Positions 17,321-25,768 of a DNA stretch of 64,000 nucleotides are shown in pieces. The notes beneath the pieces were generated by a model, which saw nothing but the letters and a program-made list of their open reading frames with translations, ran no database searches and was not told where the DNA came from. Positions within the stretch are counted from its first letter, which is position 1. Every line of letters begins with the position of its first letter. This DNA is from ZAX-1 sp046533095 (lineage in GTDB: Bacteria; Bacillota; Clostridia; Lachnospirales; Lachnospiraceae), in the NCBI GenBank assembly GCA_046533095.1, contig JAJQRA010000020.1:171240-235239 (forward strand), in the 5' to 3' direction. The position numbers and the translations under genes are program-made.

Positions 17321-17490
17321 TCAAAAAGTAAATTTTATTAACAAAGTAGAACTTTTTTAATAAAGTAAATTTTTTAATAAAGTAGAACTTTTTAATAAAG
17401 TAAATTTTTTTAATAAAGTAGAACTTTTTTAACAAAGTAGAATTTTTTTAATAAAGTAAATTTTTTTAACAAAGTAGAATTTTTTTAACA
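17321..17490 (+). repeat. AT-rich 18-20 bp tandem repeat array upstream of pgk
   Basis: About nine head-to-tail copies of AAYAAAGTARAWYTTTTTT run up to 9 bp before the pgk ribosome binding site. Units alternate between GTAGAACTTT and GTAAATTTTT variants. Each AAAGTAGAACTTT core is self-complementary. The array probably lies in the pgk leader or promoter. Confidence 0.9.
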
Positions 17491-17510
17491 AATAGCAGGA
17501 GGTATTTTTC

Positions 17511-18719
17511 ATGTCATTAAACAAGAAATCAATAGACGATATTAATGTGAAAGGACAGCGCGTCCTTTGCAGATGTGATTTTAATGTACCATTAAAGGAA
17601 GGCAAAATTACAGATGAAAACCGTCTGGTAGCAGCACTTCCAACCATCAAAAAATTAGTAGCTGATGGCGGAAAAGTAATCCTTTGCTCCCATCTTGGAA
17701 AACCAAAAGGAGAACCAAAACCGGAATTATCCCTAGCTCCCGTAGCCGTACGCTTATCAGAACTGTTAGGCCAGAAAGTTACATTTGCAGCAGATAATGA
17801 TGTAGTAGGGCCAAATGCAAAAGCAGCCGTTGATGCGCTAAAAGATGGAGAAATCGTATTGCTTGAGAACACTCGTTATAGAATAGAAGAAACGAAAAAC
17901 GGCGAAGCATTTAATAAAGACCTAGCATCCATTTGTGACATTTTTGTCAATGATGCATTCGGTACGGCACACAGGGCACATTGCTCGAATGTTGGTATTT
18001 CACAGCTGGCTAAATCTGCAGTGGTTGGATATTTAATGCAAAAAGAAATCAATTTCCTAGGCAATGCAGTAGAGAATCCACAAAGGCCATTTGTCGCAAT
18101 TTTAGGTGGCGCAAAGGTAGCAGATAAATTAAACGTTATTTCCAATCTGCTGGGAAAATGCGATACGCTGATCATTGGTGGAGGAATGGCATATACCTTT
18201 TTAAAGGCAAAAGGCTATGAGGTAGGCAGCTCTCTGGTAGATGAAGAAAAAGTTGACTACTGTAGCGAGATGATACAAAAAGCAGAAAAGCTTGGGAAAA
18301 ACCTATTATTGCCAACTGACGTTGCAGTTGCACAGGCATTCCCAAATCCGATTGATGCGCAAATAGCAGTAGACAATGTGGTGGCAGATAAGATTCCGGC
18401 AGATAAAATGGGACTTGATATCGGAGTAGAAACTGCAAAGGCATTTGCCGATGCGGTAAAATCAGCCAAGACAGTCGTATGGAATGGACCGATGGGCGTA
18501 TTTGAAAATCCGATTCTCGCAAAAGGAACGATAGCGGTAGCCGAAGCTTTAGCAAAAACAGATGCTACAACGATTATCGGTGGCGGAGATAGTGCGGCCG
18601 CTGTAAATCAGCTGGGATTTGGCGATAAAATGACTCATATTTCAACAGGCGGCGGTGCATCTTTGGAATTTTTGGAAGGCAAAGAACTTCCGGGTGTTGA
18701 AGCAGCGAACGATAAGTAG
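17511..18719 (+). CDS. pgk: Phosphoglycerate kinase
   Basis: 402 residues, standard length. It transfers phosphate from 1,3-bisphosphoglycerate to ADP. Landmarks: VLCRCDFNVPL (18-28), CSHLGKPKGEP (59-69, substrate site), NDAFGTAHRAH near 150, FVAILGGAKVADK near 190 and the C-terminal ATP-site loop GGGDSAAAV near 362-370. The ATG follows AGGAGG. The last codons ANDK plus stop are the first unit of the 35-bp repeat that follows. Confidence 0.97.
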   Translation: MSLNKKSIDDINVKGQRVLCRCDFNVPLKEGKITDENRLVAALPTIKKLVADGGKVILCSHLGKPKGEPKPELSLAPVAVRLSELLGQKVTFAADNDVVGPNAKAAVDALKDGEIVLLENTRYRIEETKNGEAFNKDLASICDIFVNDAFGTAHRAHCSNVGISQLAKSAVVGYLMQKEINFLGNAVENPQRPFVAILGGAKVADKLNVISNLLGKCDTLIIGGGMAYTFLKAKGYEVGSSLVDEEKVDYCSEMIQKAEKLGKNLLLPTDVAVAQAFPNPIDAQIAVDNVVADKIPADKMGLDIGVETAKAFADAVKSAKTVVWNGPMGVFENPILAKGTIAVAEALAKTDATTIIGGGDSAAAVNQLGFGDKMTHISTGGGASLEFLEGKELPGVEAANDK

Positions 18720-18860
18720 AAGATCATGATAAAATTCAAATGAACGATAAGCAGAAGATCATGATAAAGCTACGGCGAACGATAAGTAGAAGATCATGAT
18801 AAAATCCAAATGAACGATAAGCAGAAGATCATGATAAAACCATAGCGAACGATAAATAAT
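18707..18860 (+). repeat. 35-bp tandem repeat downstream of pgk
   Basis: GAACGATAAGYAGAAGATCA with 15 further bases recurs at exactly 35-bp steps (18707, 18742, 18777, 18812, partial 18847). Unit ends alternate, so the true period is 70 bp. The first unit holds the pgk stop codon. The 100 bp from 18861 to the tpiA start shows only its ribosome binding site. Confidence 0.92.
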
Positions 18861-18961
18861 AGACAATGATTTAGGAACGGTACGAAAATGATTCGAAACC
18901 CCGAGATTTGTGATGTACACAAACTCGATATGCGCAAAATCAGCGCAGGATGGAGGTTAAA

Positions 18962-19714
18962 ATGGCAAGAAGAAAAATAATTGCTGGAAACTGGAAAATG
19001 AATAAAACCCCAAGTGAAGCAGCTGCATTGGTGAATGAATTAAAGCCGTTGGTTGCAAGCGATGAGGTTGACGTAGTATTTTGTGTGCCGGCAATCAGTA
19101 TTATTCCGGCATTAGAGGCGGCCAAAGGCTCGAATATTTTTATTGGAGCTGAAAATATCTACTATGAAGAAAGCGGAGCCTACACCGGAGAAATTGCACC
19201 GAATATGCTGACTGACGTGGGTGTTAAATATGTGATTATCGGCCATTCAGAACGGCGGGAATATTTTGCAGAATCAAATGAAACGGTAAATAAAAAAGTA
19301 TTAAAAGCATTTGAACATAACATTACACCGATTGTCTGCTGTGGAGAATCCTTAACCCAGAGGGAACAAGGAATTACCATTGATTGGATTCGTCAGCAGA
19401 TTAAGATTGCGTTTCTGGGAGTTACGAAAGAGCAGGCAAAAACAGCAGTCATTGCCTATGAGCCAATCTGGGCAATTGGAACTGGAAAAGTTGCAACAAC
19501 AGCACAAGCACAGGAAGTATGTGCTGCAATTCGTGTCTGCATCGGTGAAATCTATGATGAAGCAACAGCACAAGCAATTCGTATCCAATACGGCGGAAGC
19601 GTATCACAGGCAAGTGCGCCGGAATTATTTGCACAGCCAGATATTGACGGCGGACTGGTTGGCGGAGCTTCTTTAAAACCAGAATTTGGAAAGATTGTAA
19701 ATTATAATAAATAA
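18962..19714 (+). CDS. tpiA: Triosephosphate isomerase
   Basis: 250 residues. It interconverts dihydroxyacetone phosphate and glyceraldehyde-3-phosphate. IAGNWKMNKTP at residues 7-17 holds the active-site Asn and Lys. The catalytic His is in IGHSERREYF near 95, and the catalytic Glu in AYEPIWAIGTGK near 167. Loop 7-8 YGGSV and GGLVGGASL complete the phosphate site. ATG 18962 is preferred over an in-frame ATG 12 bp upstream because GGAGG sits between the two. Confidence 0.97.
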   Translation: MARRKIIAGNWKMNKTPSEAAALVNELKPLVASDEVDVVFCVPAISIIPALEAAKGSNIFIGAENIYYEESGAYTGEIAPNMLTDVGVKYVIIGHSERREYFAESNETVNKKVLKAFEHNITPIVCCGESLTQREQGITIDWIRQQIKIAFLGVTKEQAKTAVIAYEPIWAIGTGKVATTAQAQEVCAAIRVCIGEIYDEATAQAIRIQYGGSVSQASAPELFAQPDIDGGLVGGASLKPEFGKIVNYNK

Positions 19715-19740
19715 TGAAACAGTAATCGTAAATTGCGCTT

Positions 19741-19869
19741 AGGAACTGTTCCTTAATAACCTTGACATCTGACTTGGTTTTTTTCCGCCATGTTGCGTTG
19801 ATTGAGGACGCCTTGCCTGACGAAAAAATCCCTGCGTCATCTTGTCAAGTTTATTTCGTCACAGTCCCT
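19741..19869 (-). repeat. MITE-like element, copy B
   Basis: 129 bp, inverted relative to copy A at 9960-10118. It begins AGGAACTGT and ends ACAGTCCCT, so the terminal inverted repeats are AGGRACTGT. It lies wholly between tpiA and gpmI. Together the copies bracket about 9.6 kb. Confidence 0.75.
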
Positions 19870-19954
19870 TATACAAGAAAATTGCATCAATCGCAAACTT
19901 GTGTAAGCGCAAAATTAGATATGCACAAAAAGCAGTGCAGAAATGGTGTAAAAT

Positions 19955-21496
19955 ATGAGTAAGAAACCCACTGTATTAATGATTTTAGATGGCTTTGGAT
20001 TAAATCAAAAGGAAGAGGCCAATGCTGTATTTGAAGCAAAAACCCCGAATATAGATCGGCTGATGGCAGATTGTCCATTTGTAGAGGGCAATGCAAGCGG
20101 ACTTTCCGTGGGGCTGCCGAAGGGGCAGATGGGCAATTCAGAAGTAGGCCATTTAAATATGGGTGCAGGAAGAATTGTATATCAGGAATTGACAAGAATT
20201 ACAAAAGAAATTGAAGACGGAGATTTTTTTGAAAATCCAACCTTATTAAAAGGCATTGAAAATGTAAAGAAGAATAGCTCTGATCTGCATTTATACGGAC
20301 TTCTTTCCGATGGAGGCGTGCACAGCCATAATACGCACCTCTACGGGCTTTTAGAACTAGCAAAACGCAAAGGGGTACCGAACGTATATGTACATTGCTT
20401 TTTAGATGGGCGCGACACCTCGCCAACTTCCGGAAAACGGTTCATAGAAGAACTGGAAGCTAAAATGAAAGAGCTTGGCGTGGGAGAGGTTGCAACTGTG
20501 ATCGGGCGTTATTATGTAATGGATCGCGATAACCGTTGGGAACGTGTAGAATCCGCCTATCGGGCACTTGCAGAGGGAATCGGAACTAGGGCGACGAATG
20601 CAGTAGAAGCCGTAGCCGCTTCCTATAAAGAAAATCTGACAGATGAGTTTGTTCTGCCTACCGTAATTGAAAAAGATGGGAAGCCGGTTGCTACGATAAA
20701 AGACAACGACACGATTATTTTCTATAACTTCCGTCCGGATCGCGCCCGAGAGATCACAAGGACATTTTGTACGGATGATTTTGAAGGGTTTCCAAGAGGC
20801 GAGCGGAAAAAAACGACGTATATCTGTTTTACGGAATATGACGTTACCCTACCAAACAAAGAAGTAGCATTTCATACCGTAAGCCTGGCAAATACGTTTG
20901 GACAGTTTCTTGCAGCAAATGGGAAAACGCAGGCCAGGATTGCAGAAACGGAAAAATATGCACATGTAACTTTTTTCTTTAATGGCGGAGTTGAAAAGCC
21001 GAATAAGGGGGAAGAGCGCATACTGGTAAATTCACCGAAAGTTGCTACCTATGATTTGAAACCGGAAATGAGTGCTTATGAAGTTTGCGATAAATTAGTA
21101 GGTGCAATCAAATCGGACAAATATGATGTGATCATCATAAATTTTGCAAATGCGGATATGGTCGGGCATACCGGTGTAGAAGCGGCGGCGATTAAGGCAG
21201 TAGAAGCCGTTGATACCTGTGTAGGCCGTGCAGTAGATGCATTGGTAGAAGTAAATGGGCAGATGTTTTTGTGTGCGGATCATGGGAATGTAGAACAGCT
21301 GATTGACTATACGACAGGCGAAAGCTTTACCGCACATACGATAAATCCGGTACCATTTATTTTAATTAACTACGATAAAGCATACACGCTAAGTGAGGGA
21401 GGCTGCTTAGCAGATATTGCCCCCACGCTGATTGAAATGATGGAGATGAAGCAACCAAAGGAAATGACAGGGCATTCATTGCTTTTAAAGAAATAA
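19955..21496 (+). CDS. gpmI: 2,3-bisphosphoglycerate-independent phosphoglycerate mutase
   Basis: 513 residues, standard for GpmI. It interconverts 3- and 2-phosphoglycerate with two manganese ions and a phosphoserine. Alkaline-phosphatase-like metal motif MILDGFG at 8-14; catalytic serine in GQMGNSEVGHLNMGAGR (serine near 62); substrate residues in FLDGRDTSP near 152; metal motifs in NFANADMVGHTG and CADHGNVEQ. No strong ribosome binding site is seen before the ATG. Confidence 0.96.
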   Translation: MSKKPTVLMILDGFGLNQKEEANAVFEAKTPNIDRLMADCPFVEGNASGLSVGLPKGQMGNSEVGHLNMGAGRIVYQELTRITKEIEDGDFFENPTLLKGIENVKKNSSDLHLYGLLSDGGVHSHNTHLYGLLELAKRKGVPNVYVHCFLDGRDTSPTSGKRFIEELEAKMKELGVGEVATVIGRYYVMDRDNRWERVESAYRALAEGIGTRATNAVEAVAASYKENLTDEFVLPTVIEKDGKPVATIKDNDTIIFYNFRPDRAREITRTFCTDDFEGFPRGERKKTTYICFTEYDVTLPNKEVAFHTVSLANTFGQFLAANGKTQARIAETEKYAHVTFFFNGGVEKPNKGEERILVNSPKVATYDLKPEMSAYEVCDKLVGAIKSDKYDVIIINFANADMVGHTGVEAAAIKAVEAVDTCVGRAVDALVEVNGQMFLCADHGNVEQLIDYTTGESFTAHTINPVPFILINYDKAYTLSEGGCLADIAPTLIEMMEMKQPKEMTGHSLLLKK

Positions 21497-21518
21497 GGAT
21501 TTTGCTTTATGGAACGAA

Positions 21519-21568
21519 AATATAACCGCTCGAAAGTACCGATTCTGGTAGTTTTGAGCGGTTATATT
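21519..21568. terminator. Bidirectional terminator between gpmI and the DHH gene
   Basis: Perfect 13-bp arms (21519-21531 and 21556-21568) with a 24-nt loop lie between two convergent genes. There are A's before and AT-rich bases after it, so it can serve both strands. Confidence 0.75.
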
Positions 21569-21608
21569 AAATGGGATGGACTAGGTCAAAAAGGATCGTT
21601 TCGCAGGC

Positions 21609-22532
21609 TTAAGCATTCAACAGCCGAATGATTTCCGGCAACAATGCATCAACCCTATTATTGGCAAGCTGGCACGTTCCGGCATTGTGATGACCACCGC
21701 CACCATAACGTGCGCAGATATCGCCGATATCTACAGTAGAACTTCTGTTTACGATGGATTTTCCGATTGTCACTGCCGTGTTCTGCTTCTTAAGTCCCCA
21801 CATAACGTGAATGGAAATCTTGATCTGCGGATACATAGCGTATACGAGGAAGCGGTTACCTGTATAAATGGTGTCTTCATCGCGCAATTGCAAAACTACC
21901 ACATCACCGTTTATGGTATGAACCCTTTCAATTTGTTCCTTAAAGAGCTGTTGCTGCTCTAGATATAAGTCTACCCGTTCTTTTACATCCGGCAATTCCA
22001 AGATTTCCTCAATGGAATGTTCCAGACAGTAGTCGATCAGTTGCATCATCAAATCATAATTGGAAACGCGGAACGTGCGAAAACGCCCCAGTCCCGTGCG
22101 GGCATCCATCAGATAGCTAAGCAGCACCCAGCCTGTTGGCTGTAAAATGTCGTCCATCGTAAACTGTGCGGAATCGGCCTTATCAACGGCTTGCATAATC
22201 TCTTCGCTAATCCTTGGCAATGCATCCTTGCCTCCGTAATATTGGTACACTACCCTTGCAGTGGAAGGTGCATCCGGGTCAATGATAAAATTTTCCTTAA
22301 CGGACTCACCCCTTTGTGTTTCGCTGGAATGATGGTCAAAGGCTAAATGGATGCCCTCTTCATATGGCAAGTTGGTAGAGATATCGTGGCTGCTCACTTC
22401 AATAATTCCATCCTGCATGTCTTTTGGGTGAACGAACTTAATATCCTCTAGCAAGCCCTTTTCCTTTAAAATCATTGCACAAACCAAACCATCAAAATCA
22501 CTTCTTGTAATTAAACGATATTTTTCTGACAT
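21609..22532 (-). CDS. DHH-family phosphoesterase (exopolyphosphatase-like)
   Basis: 307 residues from ATG 22532, chosen because GGAGG lies 8 nt upstream; an earlier in-frame ATG at 22547 overlaps that site. DHH motifs: TRSDFDGLVCA near the N-terminus, LAFDHHSSE (the DHH signature) near 65, and the C-terminal DHHA1-type GGGHHNAGTCQL. The family cleaves phosphodiesters or polyphosphate (NrnA, GdpP, PPX1 relatives). This single-domain form is unlike the membrane GdpP. The substrate cannot be told from sequence. Confidence 0.82.
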   Translation of the reverse strand: MSEKYRLITRSDFDGLVCAMILKEKGLLEDIKFVHPKDMQDGIIEVSSHDISTNLPYEEGIHLAFDHHSSETQRGESVKENFIIDPDAPSTARVVYQYYGGKDALPRISEEIMQAVDKADSAQFTMDDILQPTGWVLLSYLMDARTGLGRFRTFRVSNYDLMMQLIDYCLEHSIEEILELPDVKERVDLYLEQQQLFKEQIERVHTINGDVVVLQLRDEDTIYTGNRFLVYAMYPQIKISIHVMWGLKKQNTAVTIGKSIVNRSSTVDIGDICARYGGGGHHNAGTCQLANNRVDALLPEIIRLLNA

Positions 22533-22591
22533 TATTATTTCCTCCATTTTATGTTAAATACATGCATTGACCGAATAATACCTGTTTCTAG

Positions 22592-22780
22592 TATAATATA
22601 GCTTATCAGAAATTGCAACGCAAATTCTGATAAAAGGGCACATTTTTTCGTGCCGTGAATCAGATGATAGGAACAGCATTTTGCTCCTATAATATAGCTT
22701 ATCAGAAATTGCAACGCAAATTCTGATAAAAGGGCACATTTTTTCGTGCCGTGAATCAGATGATAGGAACAGCATTTTGC
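22592..22780 (+). repeat. Dispersed two-hairpin repeat, copies 2 and 3 in tandem
   Basis: Two nearly identical 96-bp units start at 22592 and 22688. Each has hairpin 1 (TTATCAGAAATTG with CAAATTCTGATAA) and hairpin 2 (GGCAC-ATTTTTTC-GTGCC), then GTGAATCAGATGATAGGAAC. They lie upstream of the DHH gene and may act as terminators or regulatory RNA. Confidence 0.9.
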
Positions 22781-22811
22781 GACGTGTTACGATTCACGGT
22801 CTATTTCTATG

Positions 22812-23003
22812 AACAGGGTGACAGCAAACTCTTAGGTATTTCTGCTCGTCCGCTTCAGCACAGGGCAAGGAACACCCTGCGACCGCGATTCCCGCTCCCA
22901 AGCCCTATGTCGTTTCTAAAATGCAGAAACGTCAGCCTCACGGCCGGTCTTGCTCACTCCACGCTTCATGCCGCATTGCATTCCTTGCCCTGCTTTGAAG
23001 CTA
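22812..23003. ncRNA. Candidate structured RNA
   Basis: This stretch is more GC-rich than its surroundings and has no convincing ORF. Long-range complementary arms GCTTCAGCACAGGGCAAGGA (22852-22871, extending one base to 22872) and 22981-23001 pair over 21 positions with about three mismatches. CAGGGTG (22814-22820) can alternatively pair with CACCCTG (22873-22879). An inner hairpin CGTTTCT/AGAAACG is at 22911-22931. The strand is undetermined, and no known class was recognised by eye. Confidence 0.45.
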
Positions 23004-23174
23004 TGTTGTAGACTGGCGGAAGGTTTTTTAGCTGTATCCATTTTCTTTGTGCAAGTGGGTTGCCGTTTCCATCGCATTTTCCCGGTTCGTCATTTGGCCA
23101 TATGGATAACTTTGCCGATTCGCTTTTTGACAGAATTATAGTAAGATGCCTTTCGAACGAAGGAGGTGGCGCAG

Positions 23175-23405
23175 ATGACAGCGGATTACGCAAAAAGCCT
23201 AGATAGCGATTACGGGCAATTCATTGCAAAGAACGTGCGGTTTGGCACATTAAACCCTTGCAGGCTTACCGGGAGACAAATCGCCAGAAAGCGTATAGCT
23301 TGCTGGCGATTGCATTTTAAGGGTTTTGGAATTTGTAAAGTTATTTTTAAAGCGAATCCATGCTTAGGAACAACTTATATCCTAGTCTTGACTTATGGAA
23401 CATAG
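23175..23405 (+). CDS. Small hypothetical ORF with a strong ribosome binding site
   Basis: 76 codons from an ATG 8 nt after AAGGAGGTGG, among the strongest Shine-Dalgarno sites in the window. The product is basic (MTADYAKSLDSDYGQFIAKN at the start) and not recognised. A long hairpin (AATCGCCAG..CTGGCGATT, 23278-23311) lies inside the frame and is nested in AAACCCTT/AAGGGTTT arms, so this may be RNA structure rather than protein. The stretch 23406-23493 shows nothing else. Confidence 0.3.
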   Translation: MTADYAKSLDSDYGQFIAKNVRFGTLNPCRLTGRQIARKRIACWRLHFKGFGICKVIFKANPCLGTTYILVLTYGT

Positions 23406-23493
23406 GTAGGTCGATAAGCATGAATTTTCGGGATTTTGCTACGCAAAACACCTAAAACTACTGGGGGATGAATCGTTATGTAACACTTATGAT

Positions 23494-25125
23494 TTATTTT
23501 TCTGCTGCTAGAGAAGAATAGTATATATAATAGCGAATCGGAGAATTCCAACCGATTCTATTTGCGGTAGTATCCGTTGTAAGCTGTGCTTGACTGCTAT
23601 AGACATAGAGTGTACCGGCACGATAGGAATCAGTAGGAATCGTAGGGGCAGTAGCGGGAACATACTTAAGGACATACCCTGTCGGTAGCGATGTTGTAAA
23701 TACAGGAGCGGCTCCAAAGGACGCCTTCGTTCCTGTTATATTAATTTCCCTATAGTCGTAATAATGATAATGATAGTTGCCTTCAGCGTCCTCATATTCA
23801 TCCTCGCCATCGCTGCTCCACGTTGAAATGTCAAAATCTAGAATCGTATTGCCTACATCTTTTACAGCAGTTATCCAAGAAGCAGAAGTCGGTACATCTT
23901 GCGTATACTCAATGATAAAATCTTTTGAAATTGCTGCATTTCCTTTTAGGCTAATCGTGACATAGCTATATTTTTCTGGTTTATCGCTTTTTGTTGTAGC
24001 TGTCTTAACAGAACTAGCAGTATATTTGCTTGATAGGACAAATTTGGGTTTTCCTAGTTCTTTTGCTGTTCCATGTATCCTTATTAGACCTGTAATATGG
24101 TTATATTCATAGTCGTCATAGTAGTCACCGTTCGCAGAGAAACTTTTAATTGTATTTTTGGAAGCACTTACCCAATATGGCTTAAATGGCTCGGAATTTT
24201 GTGAATAGTTCAACACATATTCAGCCTTTTTCACACTCTTCTTCCCTGTGGTTGCTATCGTGATCCGAGCGCTTCGCGCACCGCTATTTGCATTCACATA
24301 ATATGCTACGGTTGCCTTGTATCCTGGTATAGCTGTAACCTTAAGATCCCTTGTAAGCTTTGGTGCTAAACCATAGGTATAAAGCTGATACTTGCCATTT
24401 GCCGGTGGATTATAGCTATGGCTAAGACTAGTATTCACATAAAATCCAGGGTTTGCGTCTGCCGTTATCTTTTGAATGTATCTTACGTTAGAGGAAATGG
24501 TATTTTTATCTTTTACAGTTATACCAACCCATACAAAAAGGTTGCCTTCTTCCCGATAAACTACCTTAATGTAAGTGTCACCGGCTTTCACACCTGTTAC
24601 AACCCCTTTGCTGTTTACGGTAGCAATATTTGGATCCTCGCTATAGTATTTTAGGTTTGCAGTTGCGCCGTATGGAAGAAAAGTTGGTTTTAGCTGCAGT
24701 TTTTTACCTACATTAACGTCAGTGGTCTGATCTGACCAATCAAGGTCGGTCACAACGGATGCAACGACAGTTACGGTGGCCGTTGCTTTTAAGCTTGTGC
24801 CTTTTACGGTAGCGGTGATCGTTGCTGTCCCATTTTTCTTAGCTTTGACTTTGCCTTTGCTTACCGTTGCAACAGCCTTTTTGCTTGACGTCCATGTAAT
24901 TGTTTTATTCTTTGCATTTGCTGGAGCTACGGTTGCCGTTAATTGAAATGTCTTTCCTTTTACAAGGGAAAACTCCGTTTTGTTTAACAGCACACTTTCG
25001 GTTGCTACTTTCTTCGCCGCCGCCTCTACATTGATGCTCGTAAATACTAAACTAAATAAAAGCAGGAAACTAAGTGTCAGGGAATAGATTTTTTTCATGG
25101 TTGATTTCATTTGAGTTTTTTCCAT
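23494..25125 (-). CDS. Secreted protein with bacterial Ig-like (Big_2) domains
   Basis: About 543 residues. A clear signal peptide follows MKKIYSLTLSFLLLFSLVFT and ends at VEAAA. Two Ig-like domains follow: one with SLVKGKTFQLTATVAPANAK and WTSSKKAVATVSKGKVKAK, the second with ATVNSKGVVTGVKAGDTYI. The remaining roughly 330 residues are beta-rich, tyrosine-rich and unrecognised, with no LPXTG anchor or transmembrane tail. It probably acts outside the cell as an adhesin-like or surface-binding protein. Starts at 25182 (TTG), 25128 and 25125 (ATG) are all in frame; 25125 has the best spacing to AAAGGA. Confidence 0.82.
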   Translation of the reverse strand: MEKTQMKSTMKKIYSLTLSFLLLFSLVFTSINVEAAAKKVATESVLLNKTEFSLVKGKTFQLTATVAPANAKNKTITWTSSKKAVATVSKGKVKAKKNGTATITATVKGTSLKATATVTVVASVVTDLDWSDQTTDVNVGKKLQLKPTFLPYGATANLKYYSEDPNIATVNSKGVVTGVKAGDTYIKVVYREEGNLFVWVGITVKDKNTISSNVRYIQKITADANPGFYVNTSLSHSYNPPANGKYQLYTYGLAPKLTRDLKVTAIPGYKATVAYYVNANSGARSARITIATTGKKSVKKAEYVLNYSQNSEPFKPYWVSASKNTIKSFSANGDYYDDYEYNHITGLIRIHGTAKELGKPKFVLSSKYTASSVKTATTKSDKPEKYSYVTISLKGNAAISKDFIIEYTQDVPTSASWITAVKDVGNTILDFDISTWSSDGEDEYEDAEGNYHYHYYDYREINITGTKASFGAAPVFTTSLPTGYVLKYVPATAPTIPTDSYRAGTLYVYSSQAQLTTDTTANRIGWNSPIRYYIYYSSLAAEK

Positions 25126-25309
25126 CATTTGTCCTTTTCTTCCTTTCATAAGTAAATTCGATTTCTTCATTTCCTCTCGCAAAGTATATTGGGGAAATAA
25201 ACGCTACACAAAAATTTCTGAAACAGATTAAAATAAAGATGATATGCACAAAAGTACCTTTGAGATAGATGCCCCCATTTCTATAACGACAGTTACTGAT
25301 CGCCTATTA

Positions 25310-25338
25310 AGCATATATTACATATCTGCATTTGTCAA
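25310..25338 (-). promoter_or_regulatory. Possible promoter of the Ig-like protein gene
   Basis: On the minus strand TTGACA (25338-25333), 17 bp, TATGCT (25315-25310), about 180 bp upstream of the start. Confidence 0.45.
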
Positions 25339-25552
25339 TCGTAAAAAATCGGGTCTTTGACAGCTGAACGTTTTCAAAACACCTCTCGAGCATTGAAAAT
25401 ACTCGTTGTTGTCAAATTTTCCAGTCATATGAAATAAGTTGTTGTCCATTTAACGATTAGTACAGATTATAAAACAATGATATTAGACAAAATTTCTTAT
25501 AAAAGTACTTGAAATTTCTATAGAATAGACAATCAATAAACAGCCATTTTCA

Positions 25553-25581
25553 TTGACTTTACAAAAATAGATTATTATAAT
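25553..25581 (+). promoter_or_regulatory. Sigma-A promoter upstream of purC
   Basis: TTGACT (25553-25558), 17 bp, TATAAT (25576-25581), about 190 bp before the purC start. No purine riboswitch core was seen in this leader. Confidence 0.75.
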
Positions 25582-25768
25582 TTTAACATGGATAAAACCA
25601 GCGTAGGGTATCGAAGATAAAAATGCAACAGCGTAATATTAAAAATCAACAAGCCGGCAGCATTAGAGTTATGGATATCGTACACGAGCTTTTGACCGGT
25701 AGTTTAAAAAGGTGCTGCGATCTTTTTGCACGAGGCAAAGGATAGAAAGAAAAGGACGGACAACGACG

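Noticed and set aside
18707..18860. CRISPR-like array because of regular 35-bp spacing
   Set aside because: The units are contiguous with no unique spacers, the first lies in pgk, and no cas gene is present.
22554..22775. Minus-strand 73-codon frame with a perfectly repeated peptide
   Set aside because: It is only the translation of the tandem 96-bp hairpin repeat and would not be conserved as protein.
22966..23193. Minus-strand 75-codon frame in the structured RNA region
   Set aside because: No ribosome binding site was found, and the sequence coincides with the inverted-repeat structure; it is kept only as part of the RNA candidate.
25582..25768. Purine riboswitch upstream of purC
   Set aside because: No conserved TATA-GG...TTTCTAC type core or three-stem arrangement was seen in the leader.
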